Notes under the pieces: generated by a model
Seen by the model: only the letters and a program-made list of their open reading frames with translations
Database searches by the model: none
Told to the model about the DNA's origin: nothing
Assembly: GCA_024235835.1 (NCBI GenBank)
Contig: JACKLQ010000001.1
Location: 558,001-622,000, forward strand
Direction: 5' to 3'
Length of the DNA: 64,000 nt
From: Thiobacillus sp.
GTDB lineage: Bacteria > Pseudomonadota > Gammaproteobacteria > Burkholderiales > Thiobacillaceae
Shown here: positions 1 through 7,240 of the stretch, in pieces
How the letters are laid out: every line of letters starts with the position of its first letter
How positions within the stretch are numbered: the first letter of the stretch is position 1
Program-made: the position numbers and the translations under genes

Positions 1-382
1 TGGCGTTGCACACCACCCATTCCTTTACCTCGCCGTAGGCGGGGCCGAAAGCCAGCCTGCGCTTGCGTTCCTCCGTGGCGGTCAGGCCTGCGGCGGCCAT
101 GTGCACTCGCCCTGCCCGAACAGCCTCCAGCAGGGCCTCCAGGTCATCCTCCAGCACCAGGCGCATGCGCCAGCCGTGCTTTTGGGCGAAGTGGGCCGCC
201 AGGTCATACTCGAAGCCCGTGGGCTCCCCCGCCTGGTCGGTGTAATAGGTGGTGGGGCTGTTGCGCATGCCCACCACCAGCTCGCCCGTAAGGTCCGGGG
301 CCTGCAACTGGCCCGGGCCGCAACCCGCCAAGGCCATGGCGAACACCACGGTCAACACTGCCCAGTTGATGATCCGGCGCAT
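1..382 (-). CDS. mltF: Membrane-bound lytic murein transglycosylase F, N-terminal part (runs off window)
   Basis: Reading the minus strand from the ATG at 382 gives a lipoprotein signal (LAGCG lipobox near residue 20) followed by a periplasmic solute-binding-type domain. The segment GELVVGMRNSPTTYY, then GFEYDLAAHFA and the AAAGLTATEERK stretch, matches the N-terminal regulatory domain of MltF. MltF cleaves peptidoglycan glycan strands at the inner face of the outer membrane through a C-terminal SLT domain. That domain lies outside the window, so the catalytic part cannot be checked. An ordinary amino-acid-binding lipoprotein is the alternative, but the lipobox plus this domain and the neighbouring tRNA-Ser favour MltF. 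Confidence 0.75.
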   Translation of the reverse strand, partial: MRRIINWAVLTVVFAMALAGCGPGQLQAPDLTGELVVGMRNSPTTYYTDQAGEPTGFEYDLAAHFAQKHGWRMRLVLEDDLEALLEAVRAGRVHMAAAGLTATEERKRRLAFGPAYGEVKEWVVCNA

Positions 383-467
383 CGTGCTCCGTCCAGACTT
401 CAGTCGATTGGGGTTAGAATGCCGCCCTTTCCAGGCCATGACCAGCCCGGCCGGAAAATCCCGACCC

Positions 468-557
468 GGAGAGGTGGCAGAGTGGTCGAATGCACCGGAT
501 TCGAAATCCGGCATACGGTTTACCGTATCGGGGGTTCGAATCCCCCCCTCTCCGCCA
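468..557 (+). tRNA. tRNA-Ser (anticodon CGA)
   Basis: Class II tRNA of 90 nt. The acceptor stem GGAGAGG (468-474) pairs with CCTCTCC (547-553), the discriminator is G554 and the CCA end is encoded. The anticodon stem CCGGA/TCCGG encloses TTCGAAA, giving anticodon CGA at 502-504, which reads UCG. The long variable arm (ACGGTTTACCGT) is the serine hallmark, and the T arm contains GGTTCGAAT. It is divergent from mltF. A TAGAAT hexamer at 415-420 could be its -10 box, but no good -35 is visible. Confidence 0.97.
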
Positions 558-760
558 GAATGGCCTCAACCATGCGCTTTTTATCGCATGGGGTACTTAC
601 AACACCCAGTAGACCATCCCCGGCCCAGCCTATTGTATGCATAGTGGACCCATTCCCTATCTGGAGTCCCCCTGTTGACAGGAGGGCGGGGGAGTTAACC
701 CTCTGACCTCACCAGTGCAATGAACCCGTCTGGTTTGCGGGAAGAACGCACCAGCTAATG

Positions 761-789
761 AAAAACGGGCACCGAAGGACCCGTTTTTT
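761..789 (-). terminator. Bidirectional intrinsic terminator after the PEP-CTERM gene
   Basis: AAAAACGGG (761-769) pairs with CCCGTTTTT (780-788) around a 10-nt loop. The A-rich left arm becomes a U tract when read on the minus strand. It sits about 15 nt beyond the stop codon of the PEP-CTERM gene. The T run on the right would also stop plus-strand transcription coming from tRNA-Ser. The rest of 558-803 holds nothing recognised. Confidence 0.75.
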
Positions 790-803
790 CATGCGGGGGG
801 GGA

Positions 804-1343
804 TCAGCCAACCAGGCGCTCGGCTTTCTTCATCTGCCTTCGCACCCCCAGGACCACCAGGCCCAAACCCGCCAGCAACATGGCCCAGGTTTCTGCTTCG
901 GGCACGGGCACGGCACTGAAACTGAAGGTGTAGCCGCCACCCATGGAACCCGTGGCCGTGCCTTTCACAGCCAGGGTATGCAGCCCGGCATCCACTACAG
1001 AAGTTCCGCTAAGAAAATCGGGAGATAGGCTTACCCAGCCCAGGCCATCCAGGTTGATCTCAAAATCGGAGATGTCATAAACCCCAGGGATTTCCATGTC
1101 TGCGATAAGGCCAAACACGTTGGCTGCGCTGGCGAAGTTGAAACCCCAGGTGTCCTGGAAACTAGTGCCGGCGGAGAAACTCTTGGAAGTGGAGAAATTG
1201 TAGGGAAGCCCGCCCACGGAGAGGGAAGTGCTGGAAAAAGACGTAGGAGCGGGAACCGTCGCCACTGCCGTGCCATTCACCCCCAGTCCCAGTCCCAGGC
1301 ACAAGGCCACCAAGGCTGATTTCGTTATCATAAAAACTCCCAT
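804..1343 (-). CDS. PEP-CTERM sorting-domain protein (possible FxDxF type)
   Basis: Small exported protein of 179 aa. An N-terminal signal peptide (about residues 1-28, ending GTAVA) precedes a Ser/Thr/Gly-rich body. The C terminus carries the exosortase sorting signal: VPVPEAETW (Pro-Glu-Ala at 148-150), a hydrophobic membrane segment and a basic RRQMKK tail. A SFQDTWGFNF stretch around residue 60 resembles the FxDxF subgroup of PEP-CTERM proteins. Such proteins are thought to be recognised and cut by exosortase; XrtB is encoded 8 kb away and is a candidate processing enzyme. A sigma-54-type promoter lies 45 nt upstream. The molecular role is unknown, with surface or matrix association inferred. 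ATG at 1343 (MGVF) or four residues later (MITK) are both possible starts. Confidence 0.85.
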   Translation of the reverse strand: MGVFMITKSALVALCLGLGLGVNGTAVATVPAPTSFSSTSLSVGGLPYNFSTSKSFSAGTSFQDTWGFNFASAANVFGLIADMEIPGVYDISDFEINLDGLGWVSLSPDFLSGTSVVDAGLHTLAVKGTATGSMGGGYTFSFSAVPVPEAETWAMLLAGLGLVVLGVRRQMKKAERLVG

Positions 1344-1387
1344 TGGATATCAAAAAATTTACCGAAGAAACTGACTGTTGTACTTAA

Positions 1388-1403
1388 AGCATTCTTTGTG
1401 CCA
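1388..1403 (-). promoter_or_regulatory. Sigma-54 (-24/-12) promoter of the PEP-CTERM gene
   Basis: On the minus strand the 16 bases read TGGCAC-AAAGA-ATGCT. The RpoN consensus is TGGCAC-N5-TTGCW, so only one position of the -12 half differs and the GG-to-GC spacing is exact. The predicted transcript start falls near 1377, giving a leader of about 30-35 nt before the ATG at 1343. PEP-CTERM genes are known in several bacteria to be under RpoN with the PrsK/PrsR two-component pair. Neither prsK nor prsR is in this window. Confidence 0.7.
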
Positions 1404-1862
1404 GTTCATCAGTACAACGATTTCTTACGTGTCAGACATCAATTTTTTTTGGAAGCAATATTCACGCCATTCACTCAGTCATCTGTTTACATTGAAGTTT
1501 ATGGTTTCTGGTCGGCCTCATGTAACAAATGTGTAAAAATATCCGACGCCCCATCGGGGTGCCTGTACCGGTCCGCAATCCTGGGAAGTTTGCAATTCAT
1601 GCGTTGCACACACTGGTCACAAAGTCCCCGCAACCACACCTCACCATTCTGGTGCGAGCCAGGCTACTGTGCGCCGTCAGCACTCGGGATTCCCGTCCCT
1701 TCATACTCGCAAAACCCTGTTTGGATGCACTGAAACCTGGCAGATCAGGAGGATGGTGAAAGAAGGCGATCAGTCGGATTCAGGCAGTCTATTGCAGCAT
1801 TTTGTAAATAATCGGTTGATATACTTTCCAGGATTTTCAACCTCCTTCCGTCCAAGGCTCCA
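1404..1862. other. Intergenic control region between the PEP-CTERM gene and the eps operon
   Basis: About 460 nt without a credible gene. The short reading frames here have no recognisable product. Composition is more AT-rich than the flanks, with poly-T at 1443-1450. It should hold the upstream activator sites for the leftward sigma-54 promoter and the promoter for epsD. A TATACT hexamer near 1820 is a possible -10 for epsD but lacks a well-spaced -35. A GGCAG...TTGCAG pair near 1785 resembles a sigma-54 site with spacing one base short, so it is not called. Confidence 0.4.
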
Positions 1863-2804
1863 ATGAAAAACACCTCCTTCGTTCGTCCCTATGCTGGCGC
1901 CCTGATCATCGCCTTAGTGCTAGCTGGTTGCGGCGACAAAGACGAAAAGACTGCCACGCAGGTGGCAGCCCAGGTCAACGGTGAGGAGATCACCGTCCAC
2001 CAGATCAATTTCGCCATGCAACGGATGAGCAACGTTGCGCCGGAACAGGCAAAAGAGACTTCCATACAAGTACTAAAAGGGCTGGTGGACAAGCAGCTCC
2101 TGGTGCAACAGGCCCTGGAGGACAAGCTGGATCGAGACCCGCAAGTGGCCCAGGCCCTGGAGGAAGGCCGTCGCCAGCTCCTGGCCAACGCCTACGTCGA
2201 ACGCCTCACCGCCAATGCCGCCAAACCCACGGACACTGAAATCCAGAATTACTACGACAAGAATCCTGCCCTGTTCTCCCAGCGGCGCATCTACAAGCTG
2301 CAGGAACTTGTAATCCGCCCCCCAGCGGACAAGGCTGAGGCCTTGAAAGCCCGGCTGAGCAACAGCCGAAGCCTCAACGAACTGGTGGAATGGCTCAAGG
2401 CGGAGCAAATTCCCGCCCGCGCCGCCCAGAGCGTCAAGCCTGCCGAGCAGTTGCCCTTGGAACTGCTGCCTCGCCTCCAGGCTCTTAAACCAGGGCAGTC
2501 AATCACCATGACCGGAAACGGCCAGTTCACCATTCTCATCATCGCCGACGCCAAGACTGAACCCCTCAACGCCCAACAGGCCAAACCTTTGATCGAGCGT
2601 TATCTATCGGGCTCCCGCAAGCGGGAAATTGCCGAAGCAAAACTTCAGGACCTGAAGAAGAAGGCCAAGATCGAATACAAGGGGGAATACGCCAACCAGG
2701 ACATAGCCCAGGCTGCCCCTCCCACGGCTCCTGCCGCCACCACTCCCGAGCCAGTCGACGACACCCAGGCCGCCATGGACAAGGGCCTGCAAGGCTTGAA
2801 GTAA
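1863..2804 (+). CDS. epsD: EpsD-type peptidyl-prolyl cis-trans isomerase lipoprotein
   Basis: Protein of 313 aa that starts the eps cluster. A signal peptide ends in the lipobox LAGC near residue 22, so it is probably lipid-anchored in the periplasm. A SurA/PpiC-like N-terminal chaperone region follows (VAAQVNGEEITVHQINFAM, then helices with VDKQLLVQQALE). A degenerate parvulin-like domain (FSQRRIYKLQELVI) and a Pro/Ala-rich tail complete it. EpsD-family proteins occur in exosortase-linked exopolysaccharide loci and are presumed to help fold or assemble the export machinery; this is family knowledge, not shown here. The downstream CPBP gene begins about 40 nt after the stop. Confidence 0.85.
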   Translation: MKNTSFVRPYAGALIIALVLAGCGDKDEKTATQVAAQVNGEEITVHQINFAMQRMSNVAPEQAKETSIQVLKGLVDKQLLVQQALEDKLDRDPQVAQALEEGRRQLLANAYVERLTANAAKPTDTEIQNYYDKNPALFSQRRIYKLQELVIRPPADKAEALKARLSNSRSLNELVEWLKAEQIPARAAQSVKPAEQLPLELLPRLQALKPGQSITMTGNGQFTILIIADAKTEPLNAQQAKPLIERYLSGSRKREIAEAKLQDLKKKAKIEYKGEYANQDIAQAAPPTAPAATTPEPVDDTQAAMDKGLQGLK

Positions 2805-2844
2805 CCCTACGGCACGGGTCCCTGCCGCCATGGTCGGGGACCCG

Positions 2845-3543
2845 ATGACTGAACCCGGCATGTACCTGTCCCATCCCGGCGTAGTTCGTACGCTGCCCTT
2901 TGCGGTCTTTGTTGCCTTCATCCTGGTGGCAGACCTCGTACAGGGCGTACCCGGCCTTGCGGATTTCGACCCGCGCTATATCTATCCCTTCAAGGTGATG
3001 CTGGTGACCTTACTGCTGGCCTTGCTCTGGCGCAGGATGGAAGAGCTCAGGACACTCCCTGCGAACAGAAAATGGCTCTGGCTATGGGCTCCGTTCGTCG
3101 GTTTGGTCGTTTTTGTGTTGTGGATCAACCTGGATTTCGGCTGGCTCAACCTGGCCGATCCGGACGCTCCGGGCTACAACCCCCGCGACCCCGAAACCGG
3201 AGAACTTCATTGGCCACTGGCCCTCACGCGCCTGGCCGGCTCAGCCCTGCTGGTGCCTATCATCGAAGAACTCTTCTGGCGTTCCTTCCTGATGCGCTGG
3301 ATCACCCAGAGCGACTTCCTGGCCCTGGCCCCGGCAGCTATCTCGGCCAAGGCCATGCTAGTCTCCAGCCTGATTTTCGGCCTGGAACACACCCTGTGGT
3401 TTGCCGGAATCCTTGCCGGCCTGGCCTACGGGTGGCTTTACCGAGCCAGCGGCAGCCTCTGGCCGCCCATCGTCGCCCACGGTGTCACCAACGGTGTCCT
3501 GGGACTCTGGGTACTTGGCACGGGTAACTGGTGGTACTGGTGA
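2845..3543 (+). CDS. CPBP-family (CAAX prenyl protease-related) intramembrane protease of the exosortase locus
   Basis: Multi-pass membrane protein with the motifs of Abi/CPBP glutamic proteases: EELFWRSFLMRW (EExxxR), FGLEHTLWF (FxxxH) and IVAHGVTN (HxxxN). All putative catalytic residues are present. A pepcterm-CAAX subgroup of this family travels with exosortases, and its substrate is unknown. Three in-frame ATGs (2830, 2845, 2860) are possible. I chose 2845 because a GGGGAC stretch lies 7 nt upstream. It is separated from epsL by one base, so the two are probably translated together. It could contribute to processing or release of PEP-CTERM proteins (inference). Confidence 0.82.
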   Translation: MTEPGMYLSHPGVVRTLPFAVFVAFILVADLVQGVPGLADFDPRYIYPFKVMLVTLLLALLWRRMEELRTLPANRKWLWLWAPFVGLVVFVLWINLDFGWLNLADPDAPGYNPRDPETGELHWPLALTRLAGSALLVPIIEELFWRSFLMRWITQSDFLALAPAAISAKAMLVSSLIFGLEHTLWFAGILAGLAYGWLYRASGSLWPPIVAHGVTNGVLGLWVLGTGNWWYW

Positions 3544-3544
3544 G

Positions 3545-4792
3545 ATGAAAGACAATAAGAAAACAACAGATCAGGGAATTGACAGCTTTAAGCGCCCCTG
3601 CAGGCTCACACGGGCTGCCCCGCCAACGGCGGAGAGCACATCATTCTTAAAACCCTTCGCCCTGCTGCTGCCACTGGTCTTGTGGGCTCCGCATGGAATG
3701 GCTGGAGAAGGTGACACCTTCCGCCCAGTATTGCTATACAACTACGCACGAGACGACAATCTTTTTCGCCTGGCGGACAGCACCCTCCCCTTTGCCCAAG
3801 GACGCGGCGACAGCTACCAGACCATGGGCGCCGGGTTCGACCTGGACTGGAAGCAAGGCCGACAGCAGGTTTTGGTCAGCGCCCTGGCCAGCCAGACCCA
3901 ATTCAATAAATACACGCAGTTGGACTACGACGGCGAAGACGCCACCGCGGAATGGAAATGGCAACTGGGCAACCGGCTGCGGGGTGCCCTTGGAACGGAC
4001 TACAGCGTCTACCAGGGCACCTATCTGGACGTCACCGGCCTGGTGGGTAACGTTCGCACCCAGCGCAAGCATTACGCCACCGGCACCTGGTGGTTCCACA
4101 GCAACTGGGACGCCGAAGTGCGTTACAACCGTTTCTCCATGAACTACAGCGACCCGGCCCAGATCGGCAGCAACTACGAATACGACGACATCGCCCTGGG
4201 TCTCTTCTACCGGGGCGGGCAAATGGAACGCCTGGGCGTGGAATTCAGCACCCAGGACGGCCGCTACCCGGACCGCACCGCGCCCCTCGCCACACGCTTT
4301 GACCGGGAATCGATCTACCTGGTGGCCAACTGGCTGCCCACCGGCAAAACCCGCCTGAAGTCCCGCATCGGCCACATCAGCCGCAAGGACAACGCCGCGG
4401 CCCAACGCGACTATTCAGGCCTGAACGCCCGCGTAGACGTCGACTGGACGCTGGGTGGAAAGTCCCTGGCCAACCTGGCCGCCTACCGCACCCAGGAAAA
4501 CTCCGAACTTGCTGGCGCCGATTCCGTCACGACGACCGGGCTGAAGGGCAACCTGCTGTGGCAGCCCCTGGCCAAGGTCATCCTGAATGCCAACCTCACC
4601 CTTGAACAAAACCGCTACAACGGCACGGTGCTTGATGAAGACATCAATACCGCCGGCGTGTCCGCCACCTATCAACCCTGGCCGGGGGCGGACATCACCC
4701 TAAGCCTGACCAAGCAGCAACGCAGATCAAACATAACAACCAGGGAATTCGATGCCACCGTGCTCGGCTTGAGCGCACAGGTGAAATTTTGA
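3545..4792 (+). CDS. epsL: EpsL-type outer-membrane beta-barrel protein of EPS biosynthesis
   Basis: About 415 aa. A long N-terminal region with a hydrophobic signal segment (FALLLPLVLWAP, ending near HGMAGEG) precedes a body rich in alternating aromatic and polar strands, ending in LSAQVKF, a typical C-terminal outer-membrane signature. It matches the EpsL family of exosortase-linked EPS operons. A role as outer-membrane porin or secretion partner of the polysaccharide is inferred from fold and context. The reading frame extends upstream over the CPBP gene, but the ATG at 3545, right after the CPBP stop, is the sensible start. A start nearer the signal peptide cannot be excluded. Confidence 0.8.
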   Translation: MKDNKKTTDQGIDSFKRPCRLTRAAPPTAESTSFLKPFALLLPLVLWAPHGMAGEGDTFRPVLLYNYARDDNLFRLADSTLPFAQGRGDSYQTMGAGFDLDWKQGRQQVLVSALASQTQFNKYTQLDYDGEDATAEWKWQLGNRLRGALGTDYSVYQGTYLDVTGLVGNVRTQRKHYATGTWWFHSNWDAEVRYNRFSMNYSDPAQIGSNYEYDDIALGLFYRGGQMERLGVEFSTQDGRYPDRTAPLATRFDRESIYLVANWLPTGKTRLKSRIGHISRKDNAAAQRDYSGLNARVDVDWTLGGKSLANLAAYRTQENSELAGADSVTTTGLKGNLLWQPLAKVILNANLTLEQNRYNGTVLDEDINTAGVSATYQPWPGADITLSLTKQQRRSNITTREFDATVLGLSAQVKF

Positions 4793-4815
4793 CATTGGTG
4801 CGTTTTTGAATACCC

Positions 4816-6192
4816 ATGTACTCCGAGAATCCCACCCTGGCGCTGATGCGCCGCTTGATGAATCCCATCCTTGTGGTGCTGGTCCTGCTGGCCAGCCTGG
4901 CTTATCACGACGAGCCCATGGACGGCTACTACCTGGTACTGGCCGTCATCGCCTTCTTCCTTGCCTCCTACCTGTTTGACGACCTCTCCATCAGTCAGCC
5001 CTCCGGAGGCCCATTGTGGCGGGGCTTTGCCGGCGTGCTCCTGGCCTGGGGCCTAACCGTGGGAAGTGTGGTCCTGCTGGGCAACCTTTCCCGCTTGCAG
5101 CATCACTACTACATGCCAGTCATGGAAACCTGGTTCTTCGCCAGCCCCGTGGCGCTCTTCATCGCCCATGTCGCGTTGCGAGCCCACGTGCGCAAGTTGC
5201 ACAGTTCCGGCGCAGTGCGTCGAGCCATCATCGTGGGTGGAAACCCGGTGGGTGAGCGCTTGGCCCAAAGATTGAGCGACAACGAAGACCTGCTCACCGA
5301 ATTCGTCGGTTACTTCGATGACCGCCGACCGGACCGACTTGACCCGCCCTGCCACGCCCGGTATCTGGGCCATACCCGTGACCTGATGGACTACGTGGTG
5401 AATAACAACGTGGAGGTGGTCTACATCGCCCTGCCCATCAGCCAGAAGGACCGCATCTCAAACCTCCTGAACCTGCTCAAGGACACCACCGCCTCCGTCT
5501 ACCTGGTGCCGGACATCTTCACTTTCGACCTGATCCAGGCCCGCATCGACCGGGTGGGCAGCGTGCCCATCATCGCCATCCTGGAAACCCCCTTCACCAG
5601 TCTCAACGCCTTCAAGAAGCATATTGAGGACATCGTAGTCTCCCTGGTCATCCTCACCCTGATCTCGCCCCTCATGCTGCTGATCGCCCTGGGGGTCAAG
5701 CTTAGTTCCAGTGGCCCGATCATCTTCAAGCAGCGTCGCTACGGCCTGAACGGAGAGGAAATCCTGGTCTACAAGTTTCGCTCCATGCGAGTTTGCGAAG
5801 ACGGCGACCAGATCCGCCAGGCTACCCAGGAGGACGACCGCATCACCCCCCTGGGCCGCTTCCTGCGCAAGACTTCCATGGACGAACTGCCCCAGTTCAT
5901 CAACGTGCTGCAAGGACGCATGAGCATCGTGGGGCCCCGCCCCCACGCCGTGGCCCACAATGAGCTCTACCGCAAGCAGATCTCAGGATACATGCTGCGC
6001 CACAAGGTCAAACCCGGCATTACCGGCTGGGCTCAGGTCAATGGCTACCGGGGAGAAACCGATACCGTGGAGAAAATGGCCAGCCGCGTCCAGTACGACC
6101 TGGACTACCTGCGCAACTGGTCTCTCAGCCTGGACCTCATCATCATATTCCGGACCGTCTGGCTCGTCTTCAAGGACGCCAAGGCCTACTGA
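4816..6192 (+). CDS. Undecaprenyl-phosphate glucose/hexose-1-phosphate transferase (WcaJ/EpsB type)
   Basis: Priming glycosyltransferase of 458 aa that loads the first sugar phosphate onto undecaprenyl phosphate at the inner membrane. Four N-terminal membrane segments are followed by a CoA-binding-like region (VRRAIIVGGNPVGERLAQRL). Another membrane segment follows (near residue 280), then the bacterial sugar transferase domain: KQRRYGLNGEEILVYKFRSM, TSMDELPQFINVLQG, SIVGPRPHAV and KPGITGWAQVNG. All conserved catalytic-domain motifs are intact. In methanolan-type loci the equivalent gene starts repeat-unit assembly. The sugar specificity cannot be read from sequence. Confidence 0.92.
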   Translation: MYSENPTLALMRRLMNPILVVLVLLASLAYHDEPMDGYYLVLAVIAFFLASYLFDDLSISQPSGGPLWRGFAGVLLAWGLTVGSVVLLGNLSRLQHHYYMPVMETWFFASPVALFIAHVALRAHVRKLHSSGAVRRAIIVGGNPVGERLAQRLSDNEDLLTEFVGYFDDRRPDRLDPPCHARYLGHTRDLMDYVVNNNVEVVYIALPISQKDRISNLLNLLKDTTASVYLVPDIFTFDLIQARIDRVGSVPIIAILETPFTSLNAFKKHIEDIVVSLVILTLISPLMLLIALGVKLSSSGPIIFKQRRYGLNGEEILVYKFRSMRVCEDGDQIRQATQEDDRITPLGRFLRKTSMDELPQFINVLQGRMSIVGPRPHAVAHNELYRKQISGYMLRHKVKPGITGWAQVNGYRGETDTVEKMASRVQYDLDYLRNWSLSLDLIIIFRTVWLVFKDAKAY

Positions 6193-6230
6193 CCATGACC
6201 CGCACCATGACCTGCACCATGACCTGCACC
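6193..6230 (+). repeat. Three tandem copies of a 12-bp unit
   Basis: Directly after the transferase stop codon the unit CCATGACCTGCA occurs three times (6193-6204 with one mismatch, 6205-6216, 6217-6228). It may come from replication slippage. It contains no usable gene. The following stretch up to epsE (6231-6414) holds a REP-like palindrome and no open frame of note. Confidence 0.8.
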
Positions 6231-6261
6231 CTATCCAACCCACCCAAACGCACGTCAAGCC

Positions 6262-6335
6262 GGGTTCCCCCTCGCGCAGCAATGACAGCGTTTGCTGCCT
6301 GGTCCGCCGTCCCCGCGCAGCGGGGGACCCAGGGT
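6262..6335. repeat. REP-like palindromic element in the eps locus
   Basis: The right half (about 6308-6335, CCGTCCCCGCGCAGCGGGGG then ACCCAG) closely resembles the left arm of the element at 8637-8705. The left half (GCGCAGCAATGACAG) resembles the common end of such repeats in inverse orientation. It is one of three such sequences in gaps of this operon. They are typical of extragenic palindromes in betaproteobacteria and could trim mRNA ends or modulate operon expression. Confidence 0.5.
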
Positions 6336-6414
6336 TACCCCCCCACAGGCACATCGCTTGCTTTCATTTCTGTAACCTAGCCACCTTAACCTCTGCGGAA
6401 ACCAAAACCCACCC

Positions 6415-7224
6415 ATGAAAACCATGTCGCCATACACACGCTTCTTTCTGCTCCTGATGACCGTGCTGGGCCTGTTTGCCGCCGGCGCCGTCCATGCCGC
6501 CAACGACTACGCCCTGGCCACCGGCGACCTGGTGCGGGTCACCGTCTATGATCAGCCCGACCTCACCACCGAAACCAGGGTCAACGAAAGCGGCGCCATC
6601 CTCTTTCCCCTGGTGGGCAGCATGAACGTGAAGGGACTCACCGCCACCGAAGCCTCTTCCCGCATCTCCCAAGCCTTGCAGGAAGGCGGCTTCGTCAAGA
6701 ACGCCCAGGTCAACCTGGTGGTGCTGGACTTCAAGGGCCAGGAAGTCTCCGTCCTGGGCCAGGTCAACCGCCCGGGCAAGTTCCCCCTGCAAAAGGCCAG
6801 CCGCATCACCGACGTGATGGCCATGGCCGGTGGCAGCAATGCCGCCGCCGCCGATACGCTGGTCCTCATCAGTTCCGTGGATGGCAAGACCACCCGTCGG
6901 GAGATCGATCTGCTGGCGCTGTTCGGCAACGGCGGTGATGCCATGAATGCGGAGATTGGCAACAACGACATCCTGTACGTGCCCCGTCAGCCCCTCTTCT
7001 ACATTTACGGCGAGGTGCAACGGCCTGGCGCCTTCCGCCTGGAGCAGAACATGACCGTGGTGCAGGCACTTTCCGTGGGCGGCGGCCTGACACCCCGGGG
7101 CACCCAGAAAGGCATGCAGATCCTGCGCCGGAGCGAAAACGGCAGCCTGCAGACCCTGGATGCCAGGCTGGCCGACCAACTCAAGCCGGACGACGTGATC
7201 CACGTCAAGGAAAGCCTGTTCTGA
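6415..7224 (+). CDS. epsE: EpsE-type polysaccharide export protein (Wza-like)
   Basis: Exported protein of 269 aa with a signal peptide (cleavage likely after AVHA, near residue 28). The polysaccharide export domain follows (YALATGDLVRVTVYDQPDLTTE, then VNESGAILFPLVGSM). Two SLBB-type domains come next (VSVLGQVNRPGKFPL and FYIYGEVQRPGAFRLE). This is the periplasm/outer-membrane channel component of Wzx/Wzy-dependent secretion. No lipobox cysteine is visible, as is usual for EpsE. It is followed 16 nt later by epsF, its inner-membrane partner. Confidence 0.9.
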   Translation: MKTMSPYTRFFLLLMTVLGLFAAGAVHAANDYALATGDLVRVTVYDQPDLTTETRVNESGAILFPLVGSMNVKGLTATEASSRISQALQEGGFVKNAQVNLVVLDFKGQEVSVLGQVNRPGKFPLQKASRITDVMAMAGGSNAAAADTLVLISSVDGKTTRREIDLLALFGNGGDAMNAEIGNNDILYVPRQPLFYIYGEVQRPGAFRLEQNMTVVQALSVGGGLTPRGTQKGMQILRRSENGSLQTLDARLADQLKPDDVIHVKESLF

Positions 7225-7240
7225 CCCGGAGCGAAACACC

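Noticed and set aside
101..706. Plus-strand reading frames across the mltF start and tRNA-Ser
   Set aside because: They run through the tRNA gene and have no recognisable protein features.
1780..1800. Second sigma-54 promoter upstream of epsD
   Set aside because: The GGCAG and TTGCAG halves are one base too close, and the first half lacks the consensus TGGCAC.
1398..1866. Three short overlapping frames in the eps control region
   Set aside because: No ribosome-binding site, no motif, and composition of non-coding DNA.
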